Origin: Phragmites australis
Lineage: Eukaryota > Streptophyta > Magnoliopsida > Poales > Poaceae
DNA length: 64,000 nucleotides
NCBI RefSeq assembly: GCF_958298935.1
Contig: NC_084932.1
Coordinates: 14,301,501 to 14,365,500, forward strand
Reading direction: 5' to 3'
Shown here: one piece after another, positions 1 to 12,600 of the stretch
How positions within the stretch are numbered: the first letter of the stretch is position 1
Layout of the letters: each line of letters opens with the position of its first letter
The notes under the pieces: generated by a model
The model's input: only the letters and a program-made list of their open reading frames with translations
Told to the model about the DNA's origin: nothing
The model's database searches: none
Translations under genes and position numbers: made by a program

Positions 1-639
1 AAGTAGCCGTACTCATTGTTACGAGTGCCAAGGAAAACCTCACATAATTAGAAGTGGACGGTTTGATTGGTTTGGTAAATCATTGTGGTGAGAACTATGA
101 TTGAGGTGTTGTTCAACCTTATTGATGGGAACTATGGTTGAGGTGTTAGAAGGTTGGTTAAGTCAAGATGGTGGGAATTTTGAGCTGGTTATTTGTTTAC
201 TATTGTTCACTTAATTATTACTGCATTTTCAAATGTTTCACTTCAATGTTGTTTTTCTGCAAAGTGGCATGTGCTGAGTACGACATGTGCTCACTCTTCC
301 TATCACAAAACACTAAGTTGGGGAAGCCATCGAGGAGTTCGCTGAGGATGTATCGTTTTAAGATGCTTTCTATGTCGGTTTAGCATGTGGAGTCATCATG
401 AAGCATTAGAGTCTACATAGTTTTGCTGCATTTCTATTTGGATCTTAGCCCTTGAAGGTCACTTTTTAAAGATGTTTAAATGATGATTAAGTGTGATATT
501 GTAATGAAGTCACTGTGTATTAGGATTGATTCATGGGCTCAGTACATAGATGAAATTGGTCCTTTCGTTGGACAAGTCTCATCAAACTACCAGACCTGTA
601 CGATGCGTGTTGACACCAGCTCCATTATCTTCGCCACTG
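1..639. other. No recognisable gene
   Basis: No domain, RNA gene or clear repeat boundary was recognised here. Reading frames are short and interrupted. The right end (from about 560) may already be a badly decayed part of the copia fragment that follows, because weak copia-like residues appear before the recognisable RNase H sequence. Confidence 0.4.
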
Positions 640-985
640 ATGGCGATTCTGTGTCTGCTCCCACACACTGTAGGGGACTAACTCGTGCCTTGCAGTATCT
701 TAATTTCTCAAGACCGGACATCACTTGTGCTGTTCCACAGGTGTGTATGCATATGCATGACCCATGCGATCCACATTATGCCTTGGTTAAGTGCATTCTC
801 CGGTATCTTTAGGGTACCTTGGATCATGTCTGTAGCTTCATAGCACCATTACAACGTCTCTTGTTGCCTATTCTGATGTTAATTGGGCTGGCAGTCTGAA
901 CACCCGTCGCTCTACTTTAAGCTATGGCATTTTCCTTGTTGATAACCTTGTATCCTGGTCTTCGAAGCATTAGCAAACTGTGTCA
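640..985 (+). pseudogene. Ty1/copia RT end and RNase H fragment
   Basis: The plus-strand translation carries the copia linker and RNase H signature: ALQYL, RPDI, a QVCMHMHDP-like stretch and ILRYL, a stop, then a YSDVNWAG-like motif and SWSSKHQQTVSRS in shifted frames. These residues normally lie at the 3' end of copia pol. Stops and frameshifts break it, so no protein can be made. It is followed immediately by sequence that belongs upstream of reverse transcriptase in a normal element, so the order is rearranged. Confidence 0.75.
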
Positions 986-1004
986 CGATCCAACATGTAT
1001 GTAT

Positions 1005-1960
1005 TTCTCATGATGTGACTTTTGTTGAGGACAATCCTTTCTTTTATAACCCTCAACTCAACCATCATCCTCTCCCACAGGGTCCACTTCCTTTTTATGT
1101 CTTCCTTCTCCTTCCTCTGGTGACGATGCCTTATTCCATCTCCTTCACCCTCCATTCCATTCACCTCTAATTCAGTTTCAGCTTCCCCACCTATTTCTGA
1201 TCCCTCTTCTTTCATCCCACCCAATCATGCCCTGGATTCAGCACCTCTACCACATATTCCACCTATCACACATGTCTATACCCGTCATACCATAGTTCCT
1301 TCTAATCATCCATCCACTCCAATCGCTTCAGCCAGTCCCGATGCTCCTATTTTTGATCATTATGATGTTATTGATGAGTTTCCCTTTGGTCCCCATTATA
1401 ATCTACGTCATCATGATACTATTAAGGCTCCGGACAGGTGGGGTTTTCCTGTGCGAGTGTTGTTGTTGCTGAAGAGCCATCTACTTATTAGGAGGCATCC
1501 GGTATTCCTGATTAGCAGTCTGCTATATCTGAGAAGCTTGCTACACTTGATCATATAGGCTATTGGGATCTTGTTTCCTTACCATCTCACGTTGTTCCTA
1601 TCACATGTAAGTGAATGTTCAAAATCAAGACAAAGTCAGATTGTTCTATTGGGAGATACAAAGCTTGTCTTGTTGCTAGTGGCTTTCAGCAGATAAAGGG
1701 TCAAGATTGTGATGAGACATTTGTTCCTATTGCTCACATATCCACATTTCGTACTTTGATTGCAGTGGCTACAAATCATTCCCGAACTATTTCTCAAAGG
1801 GATGTTAATAATGTTTTTCTTCATGGTTATTTGCATGAGGAAGTTTATTGCAGCCACCCTTGGGTGTAGATGCTGCACCAAGATATGTTTGTCATCTTCA
1901 CCATGCTTTATATGGTCTTAAACAAGCTTCTTGTGCTTAGTTTGTGAGAAACCAAGTTGA
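1005..1960 (+). pseudogene. Ty1/copia integrase C-terminus and reverse transcriptase fragment
   Basis: The segment starts with an integrase C-terminal motif (SHDVTFVED), continues through a proline- and serine-rich linker with FGPHYNLRHH, and reaches the start of reverse transcriptase: KTKSDCSIGRYKACLVASGF, then VAHISTFRTL-like and DVNNVFLHGYLHEEVY motifs, ending near HALYGLKQA. This is the normal copia order from integrase to RT. Stop codons and frameshifts near 1,450, 1,613 and 1,867 inactivate it. The catalytic DD box of RT is not reached. It is a 3'-truncated relic. Confidence 0.8.
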
Positions 1961-2149
1961 AATGTGCCTTGGTTTATTTGTGATGGGTGATTGATAAGGT
2001 TTTTAGTTTGGTTTGTTTTGGGATTGCGTGGACATGGTTATGTACTGAATTATGATCATGACTAACAAAAATTGCAGAGAAAATGAAGTTGGTATTTTTG
2101 TCTCTGAGTCTAGGAAAATTGAAAACACAGGTTGTTCTGGCATTGGGCA

Positions 2150-2640
2150 ATTTGTACACGCCAGATGATCTAGCGCTCAGAAAGACTTCACGCTGTAGCA
2201 TTTCACCTCAGAAGCAAAAGTTGAAGTACAAGTCGGATGATCCGGTGATAAAGTGAAGAGAACACCGGACTATTTCTTGTAGAGAGATTGCAAAATGGGT
2301 TCTGGCAAGAATATACATGCCAGATGGTATGGCGATGGAAAATTGTACACACCGAAGTATTTCATCCCAAAGGCAAAGATTGAAGTGTACACCGGATAGT
2401 TTAGCGATGGAGTGAAGTGAACGCCAGAGCTTTTCTTGCGGAGAGGTTGCAAACTGGCACTGGTGGACTTATACTCGCCGAATGGTCTGGCGTTCAAATG
2501 GATGAACGTCGGATGCTTCATCGGATAATTTCTTGCAAAGAGGTCGCAAGAGGGCTGGTCCAGAGAAGAAGTACATGCCGGATGGTACGGCGCTCAAAAG
2601 CTAAACACTGGATCATCTGGCGTTCGCGATTTTTCTGGGA
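2150..2640. repeat. Degenerate CCGGATGATCCGG-type repeat region
   Basis: Variants of a short motif close to CCGGATGATCCGGTG recur, with repeats of a TTTCTTGNNGAGAGNTTGCA-like segment near 2,272, 2,432 and 2,529. The same motif family appears beside the SIRE-like LTR copy at 57,356, so this is probably LTR or LTR-adjacent sequence of a related retrotransposon. The assignment to that family is inference. Confidence 0.45.
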
Positions 2641-3333
2641 TGTGTCTTAAGCCGAGGATTTAGATTTGGAACTAACTAGCGACTGTTTGGAGATATGTGT
2701 GTGCTTATCTCATGATGTGCAGATGATGTATACAACTGGGCGGTTGGCGACGGTACGATCGAGACCAAGCAGGGTGCTTGATGCCGGATGATCAAGGAGG
2801 CCGGACGCAGTCAAGGGTTGTCAGGACCCTGAACCCGGGTTCCCCTGTGTCTCCTGTATCAGTCCCTGAATTAAGTAGCTGATACGCACAGAATTCAACA
2901 GAATGATATCAAATACATACTTCGAATAAAACAAAGTAAAATAAATACCTGAAAAGTGAAAGATGGTTTGGTGGACAAGAATCCACAGCAGACCAGCCAG
3001 ACAGAAGAGCCTACATTACAGTGGAGCAAAACGACGATGCAACCCAATGCCACAGGCAACTCGGGTGCGAATGCAACCTTAGACTTCTTCTCTTTAACTT
3101 CATCTGGGTTGAGGTTGATCACCAACTCAACAATTTGAAAGTAGCAAGACTGAGTACGGAAGGTACTCAACAAGTCCTATACTACTACAAGGGGTTGATA
3201 GATGCATAATGGATATTTCAAGGATAAGGCTTTACGGCATAGTTTTGAGCGTAAAGCAGGTTTTATGCAAGTATCCAGTTATATTCTCTACTATTATCCT
3301 TTTGAAATAAATGTAACAAAGCATTTGAAAATA
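2641..3333. other. No recognisable gene
   Basis: About 0.7 kb without a domain I recognise. Short overlapping frames on both strands near 2,895–3,209 have no family features. Confidence 0.4.
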
Positions 3334-3636
3334 GTTTTAAAAGTAACAAATGCAGGCATCTTTTGTTGGTACTAAGTATCACCTCAAGTCCCCAACGTAT
3401 TAGAAGGTGACCTGATAGCAAAGCTGTCGAAATGGTTTTAAAAGTAACAATTGCAGGCATCTTCTATTGGTATTGAGTATCATCTCAAGTCCCCAACGTA
3501 TTAGAAGGTGACCTAGTAGCAAAGCTATCGAAACGGTTTTAAAAGTAACAATTACAGGCATCTTCTGTTAGTACTGAGTATCACCTCAAGTCCCCAATAT
3601 ATTAGAAGGTAACCTGGTAGCAAAGTTGTCGAAACA
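3334..3636. repeat. 101-bp tandem repeat, three copies
   Basis: Three head-to-tail units begin at 3,334, 3,435 and 3,536 with GTTTTAAAAGTAACAA. Each contains GCAGGCATCTT and CACCTCAAGTCCCCAA (CATCTCAAG in unit 2). A further GTTTTAAAA starts at 3,637, so the spacing is exactly 101 bp three times. Units differ by scattered substitutions, indicating an old local amplification. It lies directly before a copia gag remnant. Confidence 0.9.
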
Positions 3637-3649
3637 GTTTTAAAACCAG

Positions 3650-4165
3650 AATCAGGGTAACAAGTTATATCTGGATAGATGATGAAGATTTGGATTTGAT
3701 TGTGAAAAAGTTCATTCACTTCTACAACAATAGAAGAGATCGGAGGGGAGGCGGTTGTTGTGCCTATTTTGAGTGTAGTGACACCACTCACTTCAAGGTA
3801 GGCTCTCCAAGGCTCAAGAAGAAGAAAGATCGCGACCATGACCACGACAAGCACAAGAAGAACATGAAGTCATTTTTTAAGAACCACGACAAGATGGCCA
3901 AGAAAGTGGCCAATGTGGTATCTTGAGTTTTTGTGGTGGCACTCAGTGACGTCGACACTTCCTCGAGCGAGGAGTAGGAGTCACCCGTGAAAAACAAGAG
4001 GATTAACAAGGACTTCGCCGAACTTTGCTTCATGGCGAACGACAACGACAGCGACTCTGAACTCGATTCTTCTAAGGTATCACCTTCCTATGACCCGCTT
4101 TCTATTTAGGTTGATACCTTGAATGACGCTCTTGTTAGTGATGATAGATTGCTTAAGAGAGCAGT
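3650..4165 (+). pseudogene. Ty1/copia gag remnant with decayed zinc knuckle
   Basis: The translation shows the tail of a plant copia gag polyprotein: a basic stretch (RRDRRGGG), a degenerate CCHC knuckle (YFECSDTTHFKVGSP, with the first and last cysteines lost), then a KKKKD/HDHDKHKK stretch. After a stop the acidic hinge continues in another frame (DTSSSEEE, FMANDNDSDSE, LNDALVSDDRLLKRA). In intact elements this region packages RNA and leads into the protease. Stops near 3,925 and 4,108 and the lost ligands show it is dead. Confidence 0.7.
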
Positions 4166-4171
4166 TCGAGA

Positions 4172-4657
4172 AGTAACTACCTTTATGACTACCTAGTTAC
4201 GGAATAGCGTTTGGCCGCCTCAAAGTATGTGTCTACATATTCTGGGAATCAATGATAATCTCAGGTCTAAGGATCCTGCAGGTACACCATTTGAGATAAC
4301 AAGTGATGGCACATCATAATAACAATTCAGCAGTATCTCAAGGTGGGTCTATCCAACATTATGTTCTCTAACATAAATATCCATATTATTGATATGGTAT
4401 CTCTATACATATGATCTATAAAATATGATCATCAATCAATACATACGCTGGTCATATATATCATCACAATGATATGCAACCAGGAATCGACTAAGAATAA
4501 CATCATGATATAAATAAAGAGTTTCATGAACAAGTCACATACTTGCCAATCAAAGTAAACGATAGTTATTTTTGGAATAATACATATTCAGAAGTATATG
4601 AACATAGACATGTGATACAATCATCTCTGTGATTGCCTCTAGGGTGTATCACCTTCA
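4172..4657 (-). repeat. Angela/BARE-type copia LTR fragment
   Basis: The segment is highly similar and in the same orientation to 52,120–52,637. Read on the minus strand it starts TGAAGGTGATACACCCTAGA, followed by GGCAATCACA, close to the known start of BARE/Angela LTRs. Only the first ~480 bp are present. The gag remnant to the left ends where this begins, so a junction lies at about 4,170. Confidence 0.7.
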
Positions 4658-4779
4658 ATTGCCATTTTCCTCAGGATCCTACACCTGCGAGTCTCCCCTC
4701 ATGGCGAGACTTAGGCATACCAATTGGGTTATTTGGGTCAATGTAATCAACAGACCACTATACCTCCCCCGTCGTGTAA

Positions 4780-5350
4780 CCTTTGTAAGGGTTGGTGACG
4801 TCCTAAGAGGGGGCGAATTAGGACATTTCAAAACTATCCGGCTCCAAAACTTTACAAGATAAACTATATAAATTTCTATCTAAATATACTATAGGTTTAT
4901 CTAGTGTGTCTACTCTACCGCTCAAAATGTTTAAAACCTATAACCAACCCTAGCAAACTACTCTAGGAAAGTAAATGCATAAATGTATGTTGCAAGAATG
5001 TAAATGCGGAGACATAAAGATGATAGAGAAAGTAAACTCAGCATAAGAGACTTTTATCCCATAGAATCGATGGCATAAACACTACCTCTAATCCATGTTA
5101 GAGCTACACCAAAGATATGCTCCCAGTCGGCACCCGGTCATAACTCTTGAGCCACCAAGCCACCAAAGCAAAGCTTCAAGCCGGATGAGCCACCAAGGCA
5201 AGACCTCACCACTAGCCCCTCTTCCGGTAGCTTGCCGCCGTGATCACTTTGGAGCTTAAGCCACCAGCCACCAAGGCAAGAATCTTCGCATCCCCGTACA
5301 AGCGTTTTGTCGCCGCTCCATACCAAGTCATAGGGTCAACAAGTTTCAGC
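4780..5350 (+). repeat. SIRE-like copia LTR fragment
   Basis: This stretch aligns in direct orientation with 56,525–57,010. Shared landmarks are GGTGACGTCCTAAGAGGGGG / GGTGACACCATAAGAAGGGG, AATTTCTATCTAAATAT, ATCGATGGCAT, CACCCGGTCA and GCCACCAAGGCAAG. The opening GGTGACRYCNTAAGAGGGGG is a common grass LTR motif, probably of the SIRE/Maximus lineage (inference). No LTR partner or target duplication is visible. Confidence 0.55.
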
Positions 5351-5413
5351 CACCATTTGCTGCAATACCGTCAAAAACACAATGATTTCTATGTTTCTAA
5401 AGAGTTCAAGCCC

Positions 5414-5752
5414 CTAGAATAATGAGAGAATTGATGCCTTGTTGCAGTTAGCCGTTGACATCCTCTCTAGTTCTACTCCACCAATCTTCAAAGAATGTAT
5501 CATCCATCGAAGGCGACATCGTTTGTAGACCAAAGTGCCGCACAAAAGAAAACCAAAATTGTCTTGCAAAAACACAATTAGTGCGCAGTGATCAATTGTC
5601 TCCTCAGCCTGGTCACAATGTGGACATCGTACTGGATGTGATAGTCCACGTCGTGCAAGACGATTCGCAGTCCAACAGTGCTTGTGCACCACAATCCAAT
5701 TTTGTGATAATATTGCTAATGCTTTATTTTCTATGAGAGGGATGATTGACAA
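5414..5752 (-). pseudogene. LINE reverse-transcriptase C-terminal zinc-binding (zf-RVT) fragment
   Basis: A 112-codon minus-strand frame contains the hallmark of the zinc-binding domain that follows reverse transcriptase in plant L1-type LINEs: HCWTANRLARRGL, then PVRCPHCDQAEETIDHC, with the two CxxC-type cysteines and a histidine/cysteine pair, then a tail resembling the WMIHSLK part of the family. The catalytic RT and endonuclease parts are absent, as expected for a 5'-truncated LINE. No poly(A) tail was identified. Confidence 0.65.
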
Positions 5753-6229
5753 TCCGTGCTGTACATGAAGATATGAGAGGGTGGATTACTCATTTGCTAC
5801 TTTAGATGGTTTGTATTACAAAAATTTGTATTTCTCGCATTGCTATAAGTCCAAAATGTTGTAGTTACAAATACATGCATACATACCGCACATCTCAATT
5901 ATCTTAAATTAGGATCAAATATGAGAAACAATGAAAGAATAGGTTAAATAGACATAAATATGCACTCAGAAAAATTAGGGATATTATGGATATTACGCCA
6001 CTAAGCAAACATCCAACCCGTCATAGAATCCAGGATATCAAATAACCATAAGCTTTTGGACCCTCAGCATTTTACAATCTAGTTTTTTAACCTCTACATC
6101 TAGAATCTGTTTTTTAGAATCCTAAGGTAAAACAAACAAGCTCTAATAATTCGTTTTTGCGATATTGAAATGTGATTGGGCATATAATTAATCAAGCCCC
6201 CTGTTGGAATTATAATCTGTCTGTCCAGT
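5753..6229. other. AT-rich intergenic sequence
   Basis: No gene recognised. The right edge (about 6,230) is where similarity to arm B (ending near 43,100) stops, so this marks the outer boundary of the inverted duplication. Confidence 0.5.
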
Positions 6230-6605
6230 TTACGAAAAAAATGCCATAGGTAGTCTCATATGATAATATCAGCCTGTAATAAAACTCAAGTGAAAAACAA
6301 ATCTCAGAGTGCTTATTATGATTAGCACTACTGCGTGATATAATTGCGAGGTTATAAAAGATATTGCCCTGAAAGATTACTACTCTCATACGTCGAGAAT
6401 GAACAAACTACATACATCAATATACAAACATTAACTGGATGATCTTTTATATATTTGCACAGTGGCCAAACAACAATTGGTATTTGTTACCCAATTTCCA
6501 GGCACGAATGTCATCGTCCAATAACTATCCGTGTATCTATGTTTCTTTTATACAGTTAGGGAGACATAACGAGGCAAATGTTTACGTCGGCCACATACAG
6601 AAACA

Positions 6606-9600
6606 TTAGAGCTTGGAGCTAATCTGATGCAGTGCTAGCCTTACCAAGTCCTTCCGTAAAATCTTACCCGCAGCATTTTTCGGTATTGAATCCACAAGGT
6701 AGACATGGTGTATTCGCTTATAGTACACAACCTGCACGGCAACTGATAACCATTAGGGCCACTGCTACACTTATGCACCGTAGAACTACTGTGTTGGAGC
6801 ATATACCTGTTTAGCAACAAAATCTTTTATCTGCGCCTCTTGCAAGTTGCTTCCAGAGCATCTCACGACGAATGCTATAGGCAATTCTCCAGCCTGATCA
6901 TCAGGGTATCTGTTTAAGGAATAATAACAGGCAATTTTCGTTACTGATGTTCTACAAAGCAGATAGCAGCAGATTGGTTACATGTTCTGGTGTATGCTTA
7001 CGGGACAACTGCAGCTTCATCGATATCTGGGTGTGTCTGAAGCAGGTTTTCCAATTCTGCAGGAGGAACCTGCATTAAACGAATGACATCAGCGCATTAG
7101 GAGACAAGGCATGTCGACACTGTACCAGATCTAGGCCATGATCGCTCATTACAAAATTTGTAACACGAGCAGGTACCTGGTAGCCTTTGTACTTAATTAG
7201 CTCTTTCAGCCGATCAACAACAAAAACGAAGCCATCTTTGTCGATATAACAAAGATCCCCGGTTCTCAACCACCCTTCACGATCCAAAATGGCAGACGTG
7301 GAATCCTTATCACCAAGGTAACCTAAGATAATTCTCAAAAAAGTAAAAGTAATAGTATTTGTTTATATCCACCATTAAAGTGATAGTAACAGAAAGCTAG
7401 CAAGAACAGTCCGCATACTAGGAACTCAATAAAAGAGAGAAAAAGTGCTGAATCCTATAGTTGAATTGGCAAACAACACCCATCAAGACTACCATATGAA
7501 CTTATGTAAAATTGCATATTCCAATCCAGTTATCCATATTTTGTAACCAAGACAAGGTTTGGCTAGCATATTTCTTGGTTCGACGGCAGTAATGAACTGT
7601 TGTGATTGATCACAACACAGTGTAAAGTGCAATAACTATTGATGTAATAATTGTTCATCTCTCTTTTACATTGGGTGAGTGGGGATATTTATACACATAC
7701 CTCAACAACTCCCGTTGTCATTACATGTTTGCCCCGTATTCACAGGAATATTCCTACTAACACTAGAGAATATTCTAAGGTATCTCACGGGAATTATGGT
7801 GATTGTCTACCTACATTGCCCTAAGCAACCAAATCTTGACACGTGTCTTGGGTTCTCGCACTAGACCCTTCTTCGGGATTGCTAGCAATCTTCCCTGAGC
7901 CACTCCAACTGGGTCTAAACTCTGAGGTGCCCTCGAGTGGATTAACTAGGTGACATCTTACTTGAAGACTGGCACGCACTACTTTGGTGACTTCTGCACC
8001 AGGGTGTCTATCAAGGAAACCTTGGTTGCTCTTAGGGTTACCGGCTATTCTCATGTTGAGACCTTCAGCGTGCCAGACTACGAGATCCCAACGAGAGCCG
8101 CCTTGAAGTATGCAGGTTGCGGAGTGAAAACAGCCACTTGTGCATTCTTCAACAAGTATTGGCATACTCGAGGTCAATCTGAAGCCCTCGCTAGCGCCCG
8201 GGACGTCAGTTCCAGCGCTTCAGCCTCAATTGTGGCCGGAACTGATGGAGCGCACGGCGGGGATGCATCGGATGGGGGCCAAGGTGACGGAGTTAATATT
8301 GGCGAAGCCCATGTGTGACTTTCTAACCCTGACTCCGCCAATATGTTTTATTAGGTCATAGGATAGGTTGTAGGGCATGCCCTCTGCTTTGATTTTGTAA
8401 GGACTGGGATCTTTTGCAGTCTTTTGTAAGGCAAACTTTTGGTAATGGGATGACCCTTCGTTAGCTTTTCTTCTTATTTGTTCTCTTTGTGTCTTTTAGC
8501 ATTTCAAACAAACTGCGGATGTGGTCCTCATCCTTTTTACAGGCGGGAGAAGACACTGTCATCGGGCCCCAGCCCGAAGAGGGTTGTTCTAGATGAAGTT
8601 CCCCTAGCAATGGAATATGAAGATCTCAACATGCGATGTGCAACATGGCAAAAATTTCTATGCCAGTATTTGCAAGGGGAATTCGAAGACTATTATCATT
8701 GGCGAAGGGCCACTCAAGATGCCTCTGATGCTCATGCCCGTACATTGTGCAGTACCTTTGATAGGTCAGTTTTAGAGGCTTGACGAGAACGCAGGGGAGC
8801 TCAACATTTTTCTACGACCAAGCTCCTCACCCCAAAAGAGGCGCCTAGTGAAGAAGAGGAGGTTGCGATAAACAAAGGCTTTACTATGACTTCGTCATCA
8901 GAGTCCCCTTCTTCTGGGAGCCCATCCAATCGGGAAATAGATTCGGAAGCTCCTTTTGATGCAAGGCACGGCCTCACCTTTCAGGCAGCACGCAGCCATA
9001 GGTATAGGGAGATTTTTCCCATGATCCTTCGGGATATTCGGTAGGCCCCCAACCTCTTCGTAATGTTATAATAATTTCTGCTAAATAATGTGTTGTGAAC
9101 CGGTTGGCAACCATTGCACAATTCCATGTTCTTTCGTTCGTTCCGAGCTATTAAGCGTTTGTAACACTTGGATCCAATCGGTATTTAGGAAAATTCTTAG
9201 CCCATGTGCAAATATCAACCCTTTGTTTGTTATGTGGGAGTTGTTGGACTTTAGCCCCCTAGGACCCTTAGGCTCAGGCGGCTTATCTTTAAGCAGTGCC
9301 TGCCTTCGCAAATATGTTATCATAGTGATGTTAATTGGCTCTGTCTTGACCTGCCATTGGGGACTCGAGGACGTCGAAGAAGACTTCAGATGGTAACGCA
9401 GTGCTCTGAGCAGCAGCCTTCGCAAGGGCATCTGCCTCCTGGTTCTCCCCCCTTGGTATGAACTTTAGCATGAAACCTACGAAATACTTCTACATTCTGA
9501 CTACCATCTACAAATATTTGGCCAGCTCCGAGTTTTTTGCCTAGTATGTCTTGTCCACTTAGCATGCCACCAACTTTGAGTCCATCTTTACTACGACACG

Positions 9601-12600
9601 CTTCGCTCCTAGGGCCTTCGCCTTTCGGAGACCAAAACGAATGGCATCGTAATCTACGATATTGTTGGTGGCTTCGAAGGAAAGCATGGCCTCATAGCAT
9701 AGCTTTGACCCTCCGGACGATGTAATGATTGCCGCTGCTCCTGCACCCAAGAGGCCCCAGGCCTCATCAGTATGTATGGTCCATATCTGATTAGGCTATG
9801 GTTCCTCCAACTCATTCACTCAGGGTGTCCAATCGGCAACGAAGTTAGCTAGTGTTTGAGATTTTATGGCTATGTGGGCCACGAAGGTGACACATAACGA
9901 AGAGAATTCAACTGCCCATTTGCTGTTGCGCCTGATGGATTCGTGGTTGGAGAAGACCTCCTGAGGGGGTATGAGTTTCCTAGAGGTCCTAACCACTGCA
10001 TAAGCTATCTTCTCAACTTCGGAGTACCGCCCTTTCGCGCCATTGAGCGCTTCAGAGACAAAGTAAATTGGTACCTACAAAAGCCCTCCTTTGTCCTTCT
10101 TTTCCTAAACCTAAACAGCACTCTATTGATGGGGACGTGGCAACATACAGCAGCAATCCGCTCCCTGGATCTGGTCTGGCCAACATAGTCAACTTCACCA
10201 AATAGCTCTTTAGAGATTCAAAGGCTCGCTACTGCTCATCCGTCCATCTACAAAGATCTGCTCCTCGAAAGATCCAAAGGAAGGGCATGTTTTTTCTACA
10301 GATCTTGCGATGGAATGATTGAGCAAGGTCATTCTTCCAACCAAACATTTTGTGTCCTTGATCGACTTCGGAGGCTTCATGTCGATGATGGCTTGAATTT
10401 TCTCCGGGTTTGCTTCGATGCCTCTTCTGGATACCAAGCATCCCAACAATTGGCCTGAACAAACGGCAAAAATGCCCTTTTTCTGGGTTCAACCTCAGGT
10501 CTGTTCGAAGGATGAAAAACGTTTCTTCCAGGTCAGCCCCATGATCCCCTTCACATTTGCTTCGAACCACAATGTCATCCACATATGCAGCTACATTGCG
10601 CTCCAGTTGTGCTTGGATTACTTTGCTTACTAGCCTTGCGAAGGTGGCCCCTGCATTGTGTAGACCGAAGGGCATCCGGACATAGCAATAGGTTCCTGAG
10701 GGTGTGATGAAGCTAGTCTTTGCCTCATCTTCTTTGGCCATCCAGACTTGATGATATCCTGAGAAACTTCGAGAAAGCTCATAAGCTCTGATTCAGCGGT
10801 GGCATCAACCAGCTGATCTATTCTAGCCAACAAGAAGTTATCCTTTGGGCACGCCTTGTTCAGATCTGTGAGTTCGACACACATGTGACATTTTCCATTG
10901 TGCTTCTTTACTAAACAAGGTTTTTTTGCTAGCCATTCCGTGTGCATGACCTCACAAATCACCCCCGCTTCCAGCAACTTCGTTACTTCCTCCTTTGCAG
11001 CATCCTGACGGTCAGCGGATATCTTTCGAAGCTTCTGCTTTCTTGCTTTTATTCCCGGGCTGACATTTAGGTGGTGCTCTATCAACCTTCTTGGCACCCT
11101 AGGAGATCCTTCAGTGACCATACAAATATGTCTTCGTTGGCCCGAAGGGTAGTCAGTAACTCAAGCTCTTGTTTGGGCGATAACGACTCGCCTATGTGCA
11201 CACATTTATCCTCGTCTCTGAGCCCAACAGGATCTGCTTGATGTTGCCTTCAGGCATGGCTCCTGGAGACGTGCTATCTTTTCCTTTCACATCCACCTCA
11301 AGCAGTGTGTGCACCTTTTGCTGGCCTGGGGTGTAGCCATGTTCTATCCAGCGGGCTATGATTTGATCTCCCGAGACAGATGTCACACCCTCCGGGCCGG
11401 GCATCTTCATGCACATGTAGCCATGATGCACCACTGCGTCGAACTTGGACAACACTCTTTCAAAAATGGCGTTGTACTGGTAAGGAATATCAACCACATC
11501 AAACAAGATAGGTTATGTTCGGAGCCCTCCCCTTCGTCAAAAGATACTATGAGTGATACCCTTCCTAGAGCTTCGATGAGCATCCCCCCGAAACCTTGCA
11601 ACAGGGTTCCTGTCGGCAACAAATGACTTCTAGGAATTCCCATATGATCGAAAGCCTTGTGAACCGGAGATCACTGGAACTTCCTTCGTTGATCAAGACC
11701 CGATGTATCTCCGTGCCAGACACCTCCGCAGAAATGGCAAAGGCATTCGTATGTGGGTAATCATGGACCCAAAGATCCTCCTGTGAAAAGGTTATTGGCT
11801 GGTGCGACCAACGAGACCTGACTATCAGGGAACCTGTTCCCACATGATTAACTATGCGCATGTATTCCCGTCGTTGCCTCTTGGACTCAAAGTCGTAACT
11901 GGCACCCCTGAAGATAGCCATTATCACGCTACGAGGCCCCTCCACATTCTAGACGGACCTCGCTCCAGCTGGAGGAGCTTCAATAGCCATCCTTCACGGG
12001 GGCGGCGATAACTCCAGCGTCTACGACTGATGTACAGGAGGGGCTCCAGTCCATGATGTGGGATAATAGGGTGGGTTGATATATGCAAAAGTTGGCCTGA
12101 AATCGAGCCCCATTTCCACATGGTGCACTGTCCGATGATCATGCGAAGACCCTAAACCCGAAGGCCTAGATGACTGTCGGTTTAGCCCTTCCTTTACGGC
12201 CACGACATGAGGGCACAACTTGGTTGTGTAACCTGCATCTTCGTCATGTATTGCATAGTAAAGCGGCCTGGGTCGCCCGAAGCCGCAGCCTCGACCCCTT
12301 GTCGACCCTTCACCTCTCTGTTTGCTTCTATCCGAGCTCTCCTCGATGTTGTGCACCCCTCTCTGTTTGCTTATGGCCCCTTGGCTGGTGAGAGTCATGA
12401 TGATGAGTTATGTGCCAGTCTGAGGACCTATAGGCTTCCCTAGGACGCTCTTCTTTCTCCCTTCTTTTAGGTGACTTCGCTCGCCCTATTATTCTTGGCC
12501 TCTGGATCGACTTGTTTAAGTGTCTCCGAAGCTCGTCCTCCTTGACCCTTGAATACTCTTCCATCTTGGTGAACAATTTGTCCACGTCCCTTACTGGCTT

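Noticed and set aside
970..1224. Minus-strand frame of 84 codons rich in Glu and Gly
   Set aside because: It is the complement of the proline- and serine-rich copia linker read on the plus strand.
3334..3636. CRISPR-like array
   Set aside because: The units are contiguous with no unique spacers, in a plant genome; it is a tandem repeat.
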